Positions 26,801 through 34,339 of a stretch of 43,240 nucleotides of DNA are shown here, in pieces. Each line of letters begins with the position of its first letter. The stretch's first letter is position 1. The DNA comes from Myxococcales bacterium (GTDB taxonomy: Bacteria > Myxococcota > Polyangia > Polyangiales > Polyangiaceae). The notes below the pieces were generated by a model that saw nothing but the letters and a program-made list of their open reading frames with translations, was not told the DNA's origin and ran no database searches. The DNA lies in NCBI GenBank assembly GCA_003151595.1, contig PLXW01000120.1, forward strand, positions 1 through 43,240, in the 5' to 3' direction. The translations under genes and the position numbers were made by a program.

Positions 26801-27832
26801 GAACGCCGTCCCCGACGAGACCCCACGCGCGCTCGCAAGGGGCCGCCCGCTCGACGCGTCGACCGTCGCGTCGACGCCCGACGGCGTCGAGGTCATCGCC
26901 GGCGGCGTGGCGCTCTTCGGCAGCGTCGCGATCGGCGTGCCGAGCCCCTCGATGCTCGCCTTGTGAAGCGCTTCGCGCATCGCCTGCGCGCTCGGCCAGC
27001 GGTCCTTCTTCTCGAACGCGATCGCGCGATCGATCACGTCGACGATCGGCTTGGGTACGTCGGGCGCGAGACCGGCGAGCGATCGCGAGGGCTTGGTCGC
27101 CACGTTCACGAGGAGCTGCGGCGCGTTCTCTCCCTCGTGCACCAGCTCGCCCGAGAGCAGCGTGAACAGCGTCGCCCCGGTCGACCACACGTCGCTCTGC
27201 GCGTCGACGTCGCCCGCTTTCGCGAGCGCTTGCTCCGGCGACATGAACGCGGGCGTCCCCAGCATTGCGCCGCTCACCGTCGCGCTCGCGCCCGCGTCGT
27301 CGCGCAAGCGTGCGATGCCGAAGTCGAGCACCTTCAGCGCGCCGTCGTTCGTGAGGAACAGGTTCGCCGGCTTGAGATCGCGATGCACGATCCCGTTCGC
27401 GTGCGCCGCCGTCAGCACGTCGAGCAGCGCGTCGCCGATCGAGAGCACGAGCGGCACCGGCATGCGTCGCGCGTAGCGGGTCCACACCTCGTCGACCGCG
27501 GACCCGTCGAGCAGCTCCATGACCAGGAACGCCGCGCCGTCTTCGGCCACGTCGTCGTCGAGCACCGCCACGGCGCCGGGGTGCTTCACCGAGTTCGCGA
27601 CGTACCCCTCGCGAAGAAAGCGCGAACGCACGCTCTCGTGCATCGAGATCTCGGCGTGCAGCATCTTGATCGCGAATTGCTTGTTGTTGCGGTGCGTGGC
27701 CACGTACACCGCGCCCATCCCGCCCACGCCGAGGACGCGATCGAGCCGGTATTTTCCGCGCAGCGTGCTGCCGATGCGATCGCGAGCGACCTCGAGGAGG
27801 TGATCTTCCGGCATGCGAGCGTCGACCGCCAT
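23828..27832 (-). CDS. Giant Ser/Thr kinase with a YD-like repeat ectodomain
   Basis: The 1334-residue product has a complete kinase domain (residues 29-290): GVGGMGAVYVA, Lys56, HRDLKPAN (150-157), DFG (170-172) and SPE (198-200). A Thr/Ala/Ser-rich juxtamembrane linker leads to one membrane helix at about 380-398. The remaining 930 residues or so are predicted outside the membrane. They contain roughly 20-25 repeats of 32-34 residues with the pattern YDxRGxxVExxxFDxxGxPxxxxxGxxxxR. These resemble RHS/YD repeats, which form beta shells, but no toxin or protease core is visible. Starts: ATG 27832 is used; ATG 27814 is possible and a -10-like TACGAT overlaps 27832. The longer frame to 28279 runs through the divergent lipoprotein gene and is rejected. 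The ectodomain probably senses an envelope or extracellular ligand. Confidence 0.87.
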   Translation of the reverse strand: MAVDARMPEDHLLEVARDRIGSTLRGKYRLDRVLGVGGMGAVYVATHRNNKQFAIKMLHAEISMHESVRSRFLREGYVANSVKHPGAVAVLDDDVAEDGAAFLVMELLDGSAVDEVWTRYARRMPVPLVLSIGDALLDVLTAAHANGIVHRDLKPANLFLTNDGALKVLDFGIARLRDDAGASATVSGAMLGTPAFMSPEQALAKAGDVDAQSDVWSTGATLFTLLSGELVHEGENAPQLLVNVATKPSRSLAGLAPDVPKPIVDVIDRAIAFEKKDRWPSAQAMREALHKASIEGLGTPIATLPKSATPPAMTSTPSGVDATVDASSGRPLASARGVSSGTAFAPTAAAPIEARTPGASTRAAMAQSARRSIAPRSRRYLAAAGLACVAVLAWAIPYRASHVPRVTYCATMVDAIDGPRCVREVGEDAVAKRLYDWTWRVTTVGGRVTKLETVSIAGRAYGHGERHSMRGEITRADDGSVREIVSHDARGNVTERQKWSNGGHTVDFVDEDGATPRHATELGEEDPDTRITTVHREFDSRGLVARVAFFGANGKPRAADDGAYGRVFVNGRLGRPIRTTVLGADGAPAAAKDGSSLTEVSDDDTPGHETRYIDLDGHPMSVGGAYMLRVTFSSEDDQRDTRFFGAHGEPLVQFGEWGGSHEIRFDWDPAKRVGTVAWSDAEGRPRLRTGDTFSSARETLDDRGRMVLQEFLDPNGNRARRHLQNVTAYRWTYDDLDQRVAQEGLDTAGGLLACNEGYAKQTMAHDERGYVVERRNFDESGHLIAARDEGAITRLTYDERGLRTSLAYFGPDDHPTANVHGVSLERSKFDRLRNEIERASFGTDGMPIASDEGFAMQRWTYDANDDLVAESYFDATGAPVLYKGEYATRRITNDDRGLVIEDEYLDLHGERILRRDAYAGVKYVRDRNGDVLLESYFGKRDEPVTNRDCGCAKKKRAYDVHRRLVETALFDEGGAAVTGTEGWSIERRSYDDRGLLVRTDTLDGSGKPALLTDGYASMTKAYDARGNRIEETARGVSGEPVRTNAGFATTRKTYNDRDELIEEARFGTDGKPAVGADGWSLRRTRHDDVGNVVEEAYFNGDHALVMPQGATYASVRSRFDARQRLVEASYLDAHEAPAKGPDGVAVVRYARDTYGRAVETTYLDGAGTPTASIEGKIVVRVKYDDAGRPVDERFVDASAAPRGANDGCAGHRKTFDPQGHKIEEQCFGVDGALAMSADGWSVRRTQYDSRGNAVEIATYDVRGALHADKSGIARTRSTYDERNNVEETAFYDAHDKPTHDSHGIHETVCAYDDTGKKTGEKKLDLRGNAMEQKP

Positions 27833-27978
27833 CGTACCCGAGAACGCGCGCCGGGCCGCGACCTCGAAGAATACGGGCACCGCGGACGCTCGAACGCGCT
27901 CTCGGTAACTTTGCCGAAAACCCGCCGCCGGCCGCGCATCGATCCCCTGACGAGACGGGCACCTGCGTCTCCGGACGG

Positions 27979-27984
27979 TATGAC
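27979..27984 (+). promoter_or_regulatory. Putative -10 (TATGAC) for the Cys-rich lipoprotein
   Basis: TATGAC ends 8 nt before the ATG at 27993, the same spacing seen at several other first genes in this window. It lies in the 160-nt divergent region shared with the giant kinase. Confidence 0.35.
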
Positions 27985-27992
27985 GCCCACCC

Positions 27993-28556
27993 ATGAAGCT
28001 CGCCCACGCTCTCTCGGCCGCGATCACGATCGCTTCCGTCACTCTCGTCTTCGCGTGCGGAGGGCAATCGAACAGCCCTGCCACGACGCCGTCGTCCAAC
28101 GACGCGGGGAACAACCCCGTCTCGACGAACGACGCGGGCAATACGAGCGGCGACGACGGCGGAGGCGCGACGTGCACCGTCGCCGGAGGGTGCCCGACGG
28201 CCGGCGACGTCTGCTGTTTCACGGCGTCGACGACGGGCACGTGCGTGCCGAAGGCTTCGTGCGCCGGAGTGACCGTCACTCAGACCTGCACCGCGGGAAG
28301 CTGCGGCAGCCAGGTCTGCTGCGCCTCGTTCGCCGGAACGGCGCTGTCGACGGCGTGCGCGGCTTCGTGCACCGGGCAGTCCGCGCAGCTCTGCAGCGCC
28401 AGCGCGCCGTGCCCGCCGGGCGACACGTGTCAGACGGCCGCCGGCTACGGCATCTGCCTCCCGAGCAACCTCGGTCAGACTGACGGCGGCAACGCGGGTG
28501 ACGACGGCGGGTCGTCGATCGACGATGGCGGCTCGAGCGACGCGACAGGCGAGTGA
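27993..28556 (+). CDS. Cys-rich surface lipoprotein
   Basis: The 187-residue product has a lipoprotein signal (Cys22 in VFACGG). An Asn/Asp/Ser/Gly linker follows, with DAGNNP and DAGNTS repeats. Residues 60-160 hold about 18 Cys in patterns such as CPTAGDVCCF, CGSQVCC and CPPGDTC, likely forming a disulfide-knotted domain. The tail is Asp/Gly/Ser-rich. Such lipoproteins are abundant in Polyangiales and are probably surface-exposed; no function is known to me. It is divergent from the giant kinase and converges on the NDH-2 gene, 28 nt away. Whether it is a ligand for the kinase ectodomain is only speculation. Confidence 0.75.
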   Translation: MKLAHALSAAITIASVTLVFACGGQSNSPATTPSSNDAGNNPVSTNDAGNTSGDDGGGATCTVAGGCPTAGDVCCFTASTTGTCVPKASCAGVTVTQTCTAGSCGSQVCCASFAGTALSTACAASCTGQSAQLCSASAPCPPGDTCQTAAGYGICLPSNLGQTDGGNAGDDGGSSIDDGGSSDATGE

Positions 28557-28584
28557 GCGAGCGAGGGCGCGAGGCTCCAAGCGT

Positions 28585-29877
28585 CTAGCCGCGGCGCTCG
28601 TCGTGCCTCTTCGGCTCGAGCCTCGGCGTGCTCCAGGTGATGAGCCGCGCGCCGCGCTTGTAGGTCACGTACGACCAGAACCACTCGAACATCACGATGA
28701 CCCGATTGCGAAAGCCGATCAGGTACCAGAGGTGAATGAAGAGCCACGCCAGCCAGGCGACGAAGCCGCTCAGCTTGAAGCCGAACGGCTCGGCGATCGC
28801 GCGTGAGCGGCCGATGGTGGCCATGATCCCTTTGTCGACGTAGTGGAACTCGCCGCGCGCGCGCCCGGCGATCGACGCGCGGATCGACTTGGCCGCGAAC
28901 GCTCCGCCCTGCATCGCCACCTGGCTCACGCCGGGGAGAGGCGCGCCGTCTTGATCGAGGCGCATCATGTCGCCGATGACGAACGCTTCGGGGTGATCGG
29001 GGACCGTGAGATCGCGGCCGACGATGACGCGCCCCTGTTTGTCGAGCGGCACGCCGAGAGAGCGCGCGATCGGCGACACGGCGACCCCCGCGCCCCACAC
29101 GACGCTGGCCGACTCGATCCGCTCGTGGGCTCCCTCCGCCGTCGTGAGCGACACGCCGCGCTCGTCGATGCACGTCACGCGCGTCCCCGTGCGCACGACG
29201 ACGCCGAGCTCCTCGAGCTGCGAGACGGCGCTCGCCGACATCGACTCGTGGAACGCCGGCAAGATGCGCGGCCCCGCCTCGAGCAAGATCACGCGCGCCT
29301 CTTCGGGGTGGATCGAGCGGAAGTCCTGGCGCAGCACGAAGCGACGAAGCTCGGCGAACGCGCCCGCGAGCTCGACGCCCGTCGCGCCGCCGCCGATGAC
29401 CACGAACGTGAGCAGTCGCTTTCGTTCCGTCTCCTCGGGGGTCCGCTCGGCGCGCTCGAACGCGAGGAGCGTGCGACGCCGGACTTCGATCGCGTCGTCG
29501 AGCGACTTGAGTCCCGGCGCGTACGCCTCCCAGTCGTCGTGCCCGAAGTAGTTCGTGTGCATCCCGGCGGCGAGGATCACGTAGTCGTACGGCACGGCGC
29601 CGTCGTCGAGCGTCACGCTCTTCTTCGCGAGATCGATCCCGACGACGTTCGCCAGCTGCACGTCGAGGTTCTTCTGCTTCGCCAGGATCGATCGAATCGG
29701 CGACGCGATGTCGGCCGGCGAGAGCCCCGCGCTCGCCACTTGATAGAGAAGCGGCTGAAACAGATGATGGTTCGTGCGATCGATGAGCGTCACGTGCACG
29801 GCGTCACGCTTCAACGCCTTCGCCGCGGTGAGCCCGCCGAAGCCTCCGCCGATGATGACTACGCGCGGGGTCTCCAT
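28585..29877 (-). CDS. ndh: Type II NADH:quinone oxidoreductase (NDH-2)
   Basis: The 430-residue flavoprotein has two dinucleotide folds: an N-terminal FAD site IIGGGFGGLTAAKAL and an NADH site VVIGGGATGVELAGAFAE. Family-typical motifs are NHHLFQPLLYQVASAGLSPADIA, the quinone/flavin-side VIGDMMR near residue 290, and QGGAFAAKSI. A C-terminal amphipathic and hydrophobic region (FVAWLAWLFIHLWYLIGFRNR) docks it to the cytoplasmic membrane. It passes electrons from NADH to quinone without pumping protons. The start ATG has TACGTT 8 nt upstream on the minus strand, a possible leaderless promoter. It stands alone between a convergent lipoprotein gene and a divergent methyltransferase gene. Confidence 0.93.
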   Translation of the reverse strand: METPRVVIIGGGFGGLTAAKALKRDAVHVTLIDRTNHHLFQPLLYQVASAGLSPADIASPIRSILAKQKNLDVQLANVVGIDLAKKSVTLDDGAVPYDYVILAAGMHTNYFGHDDWEAYAPGLKSLDDAIEVRRRTLLAFERAERTPEETERKRLLTFVVIGGGATGVELAGAFAELRRFVLRQDFRSIHPEEARVILLEAGPRILPAFHESMSASAVSQLEELGVVVRTGTRVTCIDERGVSLTTAEGAHERIESASVVWGAGVAVSPIARSLGVPLDKQGRVIVGRDLTVPDHPEAFVIGDMMRLDQDGAPLPGVSQVAMQGGAFAAKSIRASIAGRARGEFHYVDKGIMATIGRSRAIAEPFGFKLSGFVAWLAWLFIHLWYLIGFRNRVIVMFEWFWSYVTYKRGARLITWSTPRLEPKRHDERRG

Positions 29878-29885
29878 CCAGGATG

Positions 29886-29891
29886 AACGTA
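29886..29891 (-). promoter_or_regulatory. Putative -10 (TACGTT) for ndh
   Basis: On the minus strand, TACGTT ends 8 nt before the ATG at 29877, so a leaderless transcript is likely. The -35 region is weak. Confidence 0.35.
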
Positions 29892-29956
29892 GGGCTCCCG
29901 TCGACGAACGACCAGCGCTCGTCGGCTGAGGCGCGACGGCGGCGGCCCAGTTGGAC

Positions 29957-29973
29957 TATAGAGATCGCGGAGG
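29957..29973 (+). promoter_or_regulatory. -10 TATAGA and ribosome-binding site GGAGG of the methyltransferase gene
   Basis: TATAGA (29957-29962) is followed by GGAGG (29969-29973), 8 nt before the ATG at 29982. Unlike several neighbours, this gene has a conventional leader. The site supports the 29982 start over the upstream 29883 one. Confidence 0.5.
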
Positions 29974-29981
29974 ACTCGCCC

Positions 29982-30860
29982 ATGAAACGCACGCTGTCTC
30001 GCCTCGCCCCGTCGTTCGTTCTGGCCGGCTTGACCGTCGCTTGCGGTGCCGAGACGACTCCGCCGCCCGCGACTCCGACGAACGCCGCGAGCGTGAGCGC
30101 CGGCGTATCGATCGACGCCGAGCTCCGGGCGTCGCTCGCCGGCACGCAGCGCACCGAGAAGGAGAAAGCGCGCGACGCGTTTCGCCATCCGAAGGAGACG
30201 CTCGAGCTCTTCGGGCTCAAAGACGACATGACCGTCGTCGAGATCAGCCCCGGCGGCGGTTGGTTCACGGCGGTCATCGCGCCGGTGGTGCGCGATCACG
30301 GCAAGCTCGTCGTCGTCGGCGGCGATCCGAACGGCGATCCGAAATCGGAAGGGACGCAGAACGCGATCGCGCTCCAGGATCGCTTCAAGAAGACGCCGTC
30401 GGCCTTCGACAAGGTGCAGTCGGTCGTGTTGAAGCGCGACGCCGAGCCGGTGTTCGGCCCGCCGGAGTCGGCGGACATGGTCCTCACGTTCCGCAACCTG
30501 CACAACTGGGTCGAAGCGAAGAACGCCGACCACATCCTCGCGGCCGCGTTCAAGGTGCTGAAGCACGGCGGCGTCCTCGGCGTCACCGATCACCGCGCCA
30601 ACGCGGGCGCCTCCACCGATCCGAAAGCGATCGGCGACACCGGCTACATCCCCGAGGACTACGCCATCAAGGTCGTCGAAGCGGCCGGCTTCAAGCTCGC
30701 CGCCAAGTCCGAGGTGAACGCGAACACGAAGGACACGAAGGACTACCCCAAGGGCGTATGGACGCTCCCGCCGACGTACGAGCTCGGCGAGGTGGACCAC
30801 GCGAAGTACGAAGCGATCGGCGAGAGCGACCGCATGACGCTCAAGTTCATCAAGCCGTGA
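29982..30860 (+). CDS. Exported SAM-dependent methyltransferase-like lipoprotein (COG4798 type)
   Basis: The 292-residue product has a lipoprotein-type signal (Cys21 in TVACGAE), a Pro/Thr/Ala linker, and a class I methyltransferase-like domain. Motif I is VVEISPGGGWFT near residue 87, and later elements include FRNLHNWV and VLKHGGVLGVTDHR. It matches my memory of COG4798, predicted methyltransferases that often carry signal peptides. An exported SAM-binding domain is odd because SAM is cytoplasmic, so it may bind another ligand or be held at the inner membrane. Start: ATG with GGAGG 8 nt upstream. Its TGA overlaps the next gene's GTG start by 4 nt. Confidence 0.85.
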   Translation: MKRTLSRLAPSFVLAGLTVACGAETTPPPATPTNAASVSAGVSIDAELRASLAGTQRTEKEKARDAFRHPKETLELFGLKDDMTVVEISPGGGWFTAVIAPVVRDHGKLVVVGGDPNGDPKSEGTQNAIALQDRFKKTPSAFDKVQSVVLKRDAEPVFGPPESADMVLTFRNLHNWVEAKNADHILAAAFKVLKHGGVLGVTDHRANAGASTDPKAIGDTGYIPEDYAIKVVEAAGFKLAAKSEVNANTKDTKDYPKGVWTLPPTYELGEVDHAKYEAIGESDRMTLKFIKP

Positions 30861-31618
30861 GGGCGAGTCGCGCGACGGCGTTCGCGATCGCGGCTCTCGT
30901 GAGCTCGATCGCGGGGCGCGCGCAGGCGCAGACGCGCTGCGAAGCGATCGACGGGGGGCAACCGGCGCTCGCCCAGGCGGACGCCGAGGCGCGGCTCGCG
31001 TTCGTGCACGCCACGATGCGCGATCAGGCGTCGCGCGCGAAGACGTGGACGTGGACGTGGAGCGGGATCGGATTCGGTCTGGCGGCCGCGCAGACGTCGT
31101 TGATGGCCGTGGTGCCGGCGAACAAGCGATTCCAGCAAGGGTTCGAGGGCGCGGCGTCGCTCTTCATCCCCGCATCGATCGCCGTCCTGCCGCTGCGCGT
31201 GCGGGCCGATGACGAGACGCTCGAGCGCTTCCTCGCCGACACCGAAGTGAACGGACACGGCATGGCGCCGTGCGTTCGCCTCGCGAGAGCCGAGGAGCTC
31301 CTGATCTCGTCGGCACACGACGAGTCGCTGCACACGAACTGGTTTCAGTACACGCTCGCGGCCGTGCTCAGCGGTGCTTACGCCGCAGTGCTCGGCGTCG
31401 CGTTCAAGAACACGGCCGACGTGATCGTGAATGGGGGAGGGGCGCTCGTCCTCAGTGAGCTTCAGGTCATGACGACGCCGACGGGTGCCGTGAGCGCGCT
31501 CGAGCGTTACCGGCGTGCAGACCTGGGGGCCGCGACGCCGGCGAGCGCGCCGCATGTCTCGTGGACGTTGGCGCCTCTCGGCACGGCGCCGGGAGTCGCG
31601 CTCGTCGGCCGCTTCTGA
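30857..31618 (+). CDS. Predicted membrane protein, unknown function
   Basis: I do not recognise a family. The 253-residue product starts at a GTG overlapping the methyltransferase stop (GTGA). It has a signal peptide ending GRAQAQT. Hydrophobic segments include SGIGFGLAAAQTSLMAVVP, AASLFIPASIAVLPL, WFQYTLAAVLSGAYAAVLGVAF and a final ALVLSELQVM, giving about four membrane or re-entrant helices. Two Cys (CEAIDG near residue 28 and PCVRLARAEELL) might form a disulfide. Coupling to the exported methyltransferase-like lipoprotein suggests that the two work together at the envelope. It converges on an SDR gene only 13 nt away. Confidence 0.65.
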   Translation: MRASRATAFAIAALVSSIAGRAQAQTRCEAIDGGQPALAQADAEARLAFVHATMRDQASRAKTWTWTWSGIGFGLAAAQTSLMAVVPANKRFQQGFEGAASLFIPASIAVLPLRVRADDETLERFLADTEVNGHGMAPCVRLARAEELLISSAHDESLHTNWFQYTLAAVLSGAYAAVLGVAFKNTADVIVNGGGALVLSELQVMTTPTGAVSALERYRRADLGAATPASAPHVSWTLAPLGTAPGVALVGRF

Positions 31619-31631
31619 CGGGCCATCCGCA

Positions 31632-32294
31632 TCACCACGGGAGTCGTTCGCCGCCGGCGTGCCAGAGCATCCCCGACGTATCGAGAGTGAGCGCGTCGAT
31701 CCGCGCGAGCATGTCGCGCGCCGCGTCTTTCGCGTCGACGTTCCCCTGCCGCCCCGTCATCTCTGTGCGCACGAACCCGGGGTGAATGAGCACCACCGCG
31801 ATCCCGCGCGGCTTCAGATCGCGCGCAAGCGATGCGCCGGCCATGTTCACCGCCGTCTTCGACATGCGGTAGCCGTAGTAACCGCCCGAGGTGTTGTCGC
31901 CGATCGATCCCATGCGGCTCGTGACGATCGCGATCTTCGATCCGCGCGCCATCGTGCCGAGGAGCGCGGCGGTGACGCGAAGCGGGCCGAGCGCGTTGAC
32001 CTCGAACTGGCGACGGATGGCGTCGAAGTCTAGGGCGTCGAGGTGCTCGCGCGACAGGATGCCGGCGTTGTGGACGAGCAGATCGATGGGCGTGCGTGCG
32101 AGACGTTCGGCGAGCGCGTGCACCGCCGTGTCGGACGTGACGTCGACGTTCGCCTCGACACGCACCCCGAGCGCTTTCAGATCGGCCGACGCCTTCCGGC
32201 ACGCAGCCACGACCGAGTCGCCCCGATCGCGTAGCTGCCTCACCAGCTCGAGCCCGATACCGCGGTTGGCCCCCGTGACGAGCGCGGTCCCCAT
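31632..32294 (-). CDS. Short-chain dehydrogenase/reductase
   Basis: The 220-residue Rossmann enzyme has the NAD(P)-binding TGANRGIGLEL, the NAG motif HNAGIL, the catalytic Ser in VTSRMGSI and the YxxxK pair in YYGYRMSKTA. A PGFVRTEMTG segment follows the active site. Length and motifs fit classical SDRs of the carbonyl-reductase-like group with a short C-terminus. Its substrate is unknown. It lies 21 nt downstream of the OPT transporter gene on the same strand and may be read from it, although TACCAT (32303-32308) 8 nt before its ATG could be an internal promoter. Confidence 0.88.
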   Translation of the reverse strand: MGTALVTGANRGIGLELVRQLRDRGDSVVAACRKASADLKALGVRVEANVDVTSDTAVHALAERLARTPIDLLVHNAGILSREHLDALDFDAIRRQFEVNALGPLRVTAALLGTMARGSKIAIVTSRMGSIGDNTSGGYYGYRMSKTAVNMAGASLARDLKPRGIAVVLIHPGFVRTEMTGRQGNVDAKDAARDMLARIDALTLDTSGMLWHAGGERLPW

Positions 32295-32315
32295 GACTCG
32301 TGATGGTAACGCGGA

Positions 32316-34301
32316 TCAGAGAACGAAGTTGTTCAGCGCGGTGACGACCACCCCGAAGATGCTCTCGCCCGCGATCGCGCCCGAGGCGATCGGCACCACG
32401 TAGCGCTCGGCCGTCTCGCGATTGAGGCGTGTCGCCGCGTCCGCGAGTAGTGCCCCGATCAAGAACGACAGCGGCGTGGAGAACGGCAGCATGAGGCCGA
32501 AGCCCACGCCCGTGGCCGACGGCATCCACTTCTTCCACGTCGGCAGCGCGGCTTCCGCCAGCGCGAACACCACCCCCAGCGCAAGCCCCCACGCGATCCC
32601 GTGGCGCGCCATCGGATGGAGGTTCTCCATCCCGAGCCGGAACACGTCGGCCACGGCCTTCCACTGCTGCGCGGCGGGCGCGGGGAACTGCGGGTCGTGT
32701 CCGTCGATGCCGGTGAGGCGTGTCGCGTCGGGCACGAGGATGAAGTAGCCGAGCGTGGTGGCCACCGTTCCGGTCACGACGCCGAAGAGCTGCGCGACGT
32801 ACTGGCGGCGCGGGTTCGCGCCGAGCAGGTAGCCGACCTTCAGATCGTTCAGCAGATCCGCGCACGACCCTGCGCTGCTCGCCGTGATCCCGGCGGTGGC
32901 GAGGTTCGCGACGGCGTTCTGCGGCATGAGGACGCCGTACGTGAGCTGCGTGATCTTTCCGAGCGCGCCGATCGGCGTCACGCTCGTCTCGCCGGTGGCG
33001 CGCGCGGCGACGAGCGTGAGGAAGAACGAGAGCACGATGGCGAGCGTCGCCATCAACGGCGGGATTCCGAAGTACCCCCACGCCAGCGCGATCATCGCCG
33101 CCGCCGAGATACCCCCGCCGACCACGAACCACGAGCTCGGCACCTCGACCGCGCGCGCGACGTCGTCGTCCGCATCGCCCGGGGCCGCGACTCCCGCAGC
33201 GCGCTTGAACGCGCGCGCGATCATCTTCGCCTGCAGCGCGAACGTCATCAGCCCGTACGACATCATCAGCGGCGCGCCGTACCAGATCCCGATCTGCTTC
33301 CAGGCGCCGCCGGGCCTCGTCACGGCGGCGATCAGATCGCCCGCCGGATTCGTCCACGTCGTCTCCATGGCGTGCGGCCCCAGAAAGAACGCGAGCAGCA
33401 CGCCGCCCAACACGAGCGACAGCGACGTGCGGAGTCCGACGATGACGCCGGCGGCGACGACCAGGAACGAGTGATCGAACCGCATCGTCCAGTCGCTCCA
33501 TGCGTACGCCTTCCCGTTGGCGTGGAGCTTCGGGAGCCAATCGAACACGGCCGACGAGTCGGGGAGGAGCGCGCTCTTCGTCACGGCACCTTTCGCATCG
33601 GTGGTGGTCGACACGTTCAGGCCGGTGAGGAGCGGAGCGAAGGCGCCGACGACCGCTGCGGCGTACAGCGCGCGCGCCTTCTTCAGCGCGTCGCGCCCCT
33701 CGCTGAAGAGGCTCTGAAGCGTGACCGCAGCCGCCATCCCTTCGGGGAACTGGAGGCGCTCGCGGTTGATCATGTTCCGCTTCATCGGGATCGCCAGCGT
33801 CACACCCAGCCCGGCGAGGATGAGCGTCCACAAGGCGACGACCCACAGCGGCAGGTTCTTCCCGTGCACGTCGGTGGTCGTCGTCGACAGGAGAAGGAAC
33901 GCGGGGACCGCCGTGTAGATCGTCGAGCCGGTGCCATAGCCGGCGCACGAGGCGCACGACTGCATGCAGTTGTTCTCGAGGATCGACATCGGCGTCTTGG
34001 CGATGCCGAGGCGCAGCAGCGTGGTCCAGATCGAGAACGAGAGGATCACTGCGGTGATGGCGACGCCGAGGTAGAGGCCGGTCTTGAGCCCGATGTAGAG
34101 GTTCGTGAACGCCAGGAAGAAGCCGAGCAGGCACCCCATGGCCACGGCGCGCACGGTGAGCTGCGGAGCCGCGTCGCCGCGGTAGACGCGCGCGTACCAC
34201 TCCTTCTCTTCCATGTTCGCCACGCGCTCGGGGCCGATGTCGAGCGGCCGACTCGCGTCGACCTCCTCGGGCGTGCGCGCGGGGGCTTGGAAAAGCGGCA
34301 T
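32316..34301 (-). CDS. OPT-family oligopeptide transporter
   Basis: The 661-residue membrane protein belongs to the oligopeptide transporter family. It begins with a cytoplasmic Pro/Asp segment (PEEVDASRPLDIGPERV) and then LTVRAVAMGCLLGFFLAFTNLYIGLKTG, the family-typical first helix. Later family-like segments include NNCMQSCASCAGYGTG and TGITASSAGSCADLLNDLKVGYLLGA. About 14-16 helices are visible. OPT members import small peptides or metal chelates using the proton gradient. The peptidase at 12402-14324 could supply peptides, but there is no direct link. Start: ATG 34301 with TAGAAT 8 nt upstream. The longer frame to 35018 overlaps a real gene and is rejected. Confidence 0.9.
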   Translation of the reverse strand: MPLFQAPARTPEEVDASRPLDIGPERVANMEEKEWYARVYRGDAAPQLTVRAVAMGCLLGFFLAFTNLYIGLKTGLYLGVAITAVILSFSIWTTLLRLGIAKTPMSILENNCMQSCASCAGYGTGSTIYTAVPAFLLLSTTTTDVHGKNLPLWVVALWTLILAGLGVTLAIPMKRNMINRERLQFPEGMAAAVTLQSLFSEGRDALKKARALYAAAVVGAFAPLLTGLNVSTTTDAKGAVTKSALLPDSSAVFDWLPKLHANGKAYAWSDWTMRFDHSFLVVAAGVIVGLRTSLSLVLGGVLLAFFLGPHAMETTWTNPAGDLIAAVTRPGGAWKQIGIWYGAPLMMSYGLMTFALQAKMIARAFKRAAGVAAPGDADDDVARAVEVPSSWFVVGGGISAAAMIALAWGYFGIPPLMATLAIVLSFFLTLVAARATGETSVTPIGALGKITQLTYGVLMPQNAVANLATAGITASSAGSCADLLNDLKVGYLLGANPRRQYVAQLFGVVTGTVATTLGYFILVPDATRLTGIDGHDPQFPAPAAQQWKAVADVFRLGMENLHPMARHGIAWGLALGVVFALAEAALPTWKKWMPSATGVGFGLMLPFSTPLSFLIGALLADAATRLNRETAERYVVPIASGAIAGESIFGVVVTALNNFVL

Positions 34302-34309
34302 GCGTTCGG

Positions 34310-34339
34310 ATTCTACGGAGCTGCGGCGCTCGGTGTCCC
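34310..34339 (-). promoter_or_regulatory. Putative promoter GGGACA-18-TAGAAT for the OPT transporter
   Basis: On the minus strand, GGGACA (34334-34339) and TAGAAT (34310-34315) are separated by 18 nt. The -10 ends 8 nt before the ATG at 34301, so the mRNA is probably leaderless. The element lies inside the 3' end of the upstream gene. Confidence 0.45.

Noticed and set aside
27833..28279. N-terminal extension of the giant kinase
   Set aside because: It is antisense to the Cys-rich lipoprotein gene, and the kinase domain begins properly after 27832.
31507..34200. An 897-residue minus-strand frame
   Set aside because: It is out of frame with the OPT transporter and the SDR gene, which carry clear motifs on the same strand.
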